From Sphingobacterium paludis (GTDB taxonomy: Bacteria; Bacteroidota; Bacteroidia; Sphingobacteriales; Sphingobacteriaceae): DNA of 64,000 bases. The stretch spans positions 40,926 to 104,925 of the forward strand of contig NZ_SNZV01000012.1 in assembly GCF_004364125.1 (NCBI RefSeq), given 5' to 3'. Under the pieces are notes generated by a model. It did not search any database and was not told the origin of the DNA. It was given only the letters and a program-made list of their open reading frames with translations. Shown here in pieces: positions 62,939-64,000 of this stretch. Both the position numbers and the translations under genes were made by a program. Numbering within the stretch: position 1 is the stretch's first letter; each line of letters starts with the position of its first letter.

Positions 62939-63325
62939 ATGAAGGACTTTAAAAAATACTATATCGTAAAAGCTACACCAGAGGATATCTACAAGGCGTT
63001 GACTACGGAAATCACAATCCGCCTGTGGACTGGCGACCTTGTTGAAATCGATCCCCAGGAAGGAGGGGAGTTTTCCATGTGGGACAGTGCGATAACTGGC
63101 AAATTTATAAGTATGGAGCCTTTTAAAAAGATTGTGCAGCAGTGGTACTTCGGCGACCAAGATGAACCTTCCATCGTCACGATAAAACTTCATGAGCACA
63201 AAAAAGGAACATCATTCGAGGTGCAGCATATAAACATTCCCGATGAAGCTTACGTTGATATAGTAGATGGTTGGGACAATACCTATATGGCATCGTTGAT
63301 CGAATTTTATGAGGAGGAGGACTAG
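62939..63325 (+). CDS. SRPBCC (START-like/AHSA1-type) domain protein
   Basis: A 128-residue single-domain protein with the AHSA1/START fold: KKYYIVKATPEDIYKALT, W in TIRLWTGDL, and the strand PFKKIVQQWYFGDQDEP. Such folds bind hydrophobic ligands. No function is known for this Bacteroidota group. It is divergent from the RNA methyltransferase, and a GTAAATTTAC palindrome (62896-62905) lies between them. Past its stop, no gene occurs to the window end. Confidence 0.85.
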   Translation: MKDFKKYYIVKATPEDIYKALTTEITIRLWTGDLVEIDPQEGGEFSMWDSAITGKFISMEPFKKIVQQWYFGDQDEPSIVTIKLHEHKKGTSFEVQHINIPDEAYVDIVDGWDNTYMASLIEFYEEED

Positions 63326-63482
63326 GTCGTGGGTATTGCGTGTTGAGTATTGCGTAGTGAGAAGTGGGTATGGAGTAATGCGTATGGCGTAGTGAGATAT
63401 TATAGTTAGTAGATAGTACGTAGTAGGTAGATTGAGTAGTGGGTAATGCGAATTGAGATATGAAGAAGTGTTTTATAGTGAA

Positions 63483-63521
63483 CGTCATTGCGAGCCAGAG
63501 GTACGAGGGCGCGGCAATCTT
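63483..63521. repeat. palindromic CGTCATTGCGAG...CGGCAATCTT element
   Basis: The element begins CGTCATTGCGAG and ends CGGCAATCTT with complementary ATTGC/GCAAT arms (63487-63491, 63514-63518). Similar sequences recur as dispersed palindromes in many bacterial genomes. Confidence 0.55.
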
Positions 63522-63814
63522 GCGTGTGGAGTAATGAGTAATGGGTATGGCGTAGTGAGATATTGTAGATTTTAGTATGTAGTACGTAGTAGGCAGATTG
63601 GGTAATGGGTAATGCGAATTGAGATTAGATATTAGTATTTAGTAGTTAGATTGTAGTGCTTCGTATGTAGGGTTTGGTACCCTATACAATCCTTTTTACT
63701 TTCAGATGTACCAACCTCTATTAACAAAAATGTCGCATCGAAAGCTTTGCAATATGTAGAAATTTGCCCCAGCACACGCCATCCCTTGCAAAGGTTTCAA
63801 GCGACGGGGTTTTG

Positions 63815-63839
63815 AATACTTTTGCCCCACAAAAGTATT
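63815..63839. repeat. 10-bp inverted repeat within the right-end region
   Basis: AATACTTTTG (63815-63824) and CAAAAGTATT (63830-63839) form perfect arms around CCCCA. Confidence 0.7.
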
Positions 63840-63842
63840 TGC

Positions 63843-63856
63843 CCTGCCGCGGCAGG
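63843..63856. repeat. 14-bp perfect palindrome CCTGCCGCGGCAGG
   Basis: A GC-rich palindrome without spacer in AT-rich surroundings. An 11-bp part of it (GCCGCGGCAGG) is found at 5101-5111 between lipB and the YycJ-like gene. Confidence 0.6.
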
Positions 63857-64000
63857 CGGCGGAAAGGTTGTGGGATGGATGTTGGTAGCGGGTATTGAGT
63901 AGTGGGTAGTACGTATTGAGATACTATAGATTTTAGTATGTAGTACTTAGTATATAGATTGGGGTATTGGGTAATGCGTATGGCGTAATGAGATTAGATA

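Larger units (their letters stand above)
63326..64000. repeat. gene-free repeat region at the right end
   Basis: No coding potential. The strand is full of GTAGT/GGTAATGCG-like short words. A long block occurs at 63382-63460 and again at 63545-63626 (about 163-166 bp apart), sharing GTATGGCGTAGTGAGATATT and GGGTAATGCGAATTGAGAT. A third, looser block runs from 63898 to the end. Between are hairpin elements given separately. Confidence 0.85.

Noticed and set aside
63326..64000. A CRISPR array at the right end because of repeated units
   Set aside because: The units are long, imperfect, unevenly spaced and without unique spacers of constant length; no cas gene is present.

Overview
This 64 kb window looks like chromosome of a Bacteroidota species, most likely Sphingobacteriaceae (a Sphingobacterium/Pedobacter-like genome). 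The evidence: TonB-linked outer membrane receptor, DUF4270 and OmpA/TSP3 proteins; SDR-type threonine dehydrogenase; a Bacteroidota-type BamD-RpoZ-CoaBC cluster; and many copies of the Bacteroidota -7 promoter element TAnnTTTG upstream of genes, with Shine-Dalgarno sequences mostly absent. No phage, transposase, CRISPR array, rRNA or tRNA was seen. Most of the window is single-copy core genome.

Layout. 0-7.5 kb: a small lipoprotein, recG, hflX, lipB, a YycJ-like metallo-hydrolase and serine dehydratase. 7.7-12.4 kb (minus strand): a GH3 beta-N-acetylhexosaminidase, a TetR regulator and a histidine kinase/response regulator pair. 12.6-15.1 kb: DUF4270 and Kelch lipoproteins in one operon behind duplicated upstream elements. 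15.3-18.4 kb: asd, then divergently tdh-yebC. 18.8-20.7 kb: a protein made largely of 41-residue tandem repeats, and a DeoR regulator. 20.7-26.7 kb: a small surface-polysaccharide block (flippase, asparagine-synthase-like protein and CapA-like protein on minus; two glycosyltransferases and a DUF3820 protein on plus). 26.8-31.5 kb: trhO, an M28 peptidase, fabD and an M16 peptidase. 31.7-35.2 kb: a TonB-receptor-like beta-barrel with a small secreted partner. 35.4-44.2 kb: rnhB, YfhO, a two-gene Trk/Ktr potassium system, an AsmA-like protein and rsgA. 44.4-53.5 kb: polA, a MORN-repeat protein, psd, an orphan PhoR-like kinase, DUF47-PiT phosphate uptake with a likely Pho box, and a highly expressed OmpA. 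53.7-63.3 kb: TPR-aroE, an MBL hydrolase with a LolC/E-like permease, a small exported protein, an Nfu-type protein, bamD-rpoZ-coaBC, an RNA cytosine methyltransferase and an SRPBCC protein. 63.3-64.0 kb: gene-free, repeat-rich DNA.

Working together. Cell-envelope construction is the main theme: lipoprotein release, BamD, OmpA, PSD, FabD, polysaccharide export, YfhO and peptidoglycan recycling. Two ion/nutrient modules (K+ and phosphate) lie among replication and repair genes. No clearly new multi-gene system was found. The features most worth a second look are the 123-bp in-frame tandem repeat array, the TTAACA-N5-TTAACA box before the phosphate genes, a terminator that abuts the start codon of the neighbouring kinase, several promoters placed only 4-8 nt from the start codon, the duplicated element before DUF4270, a structured RNA after the GH3 gene, and the repeat block at the right end.
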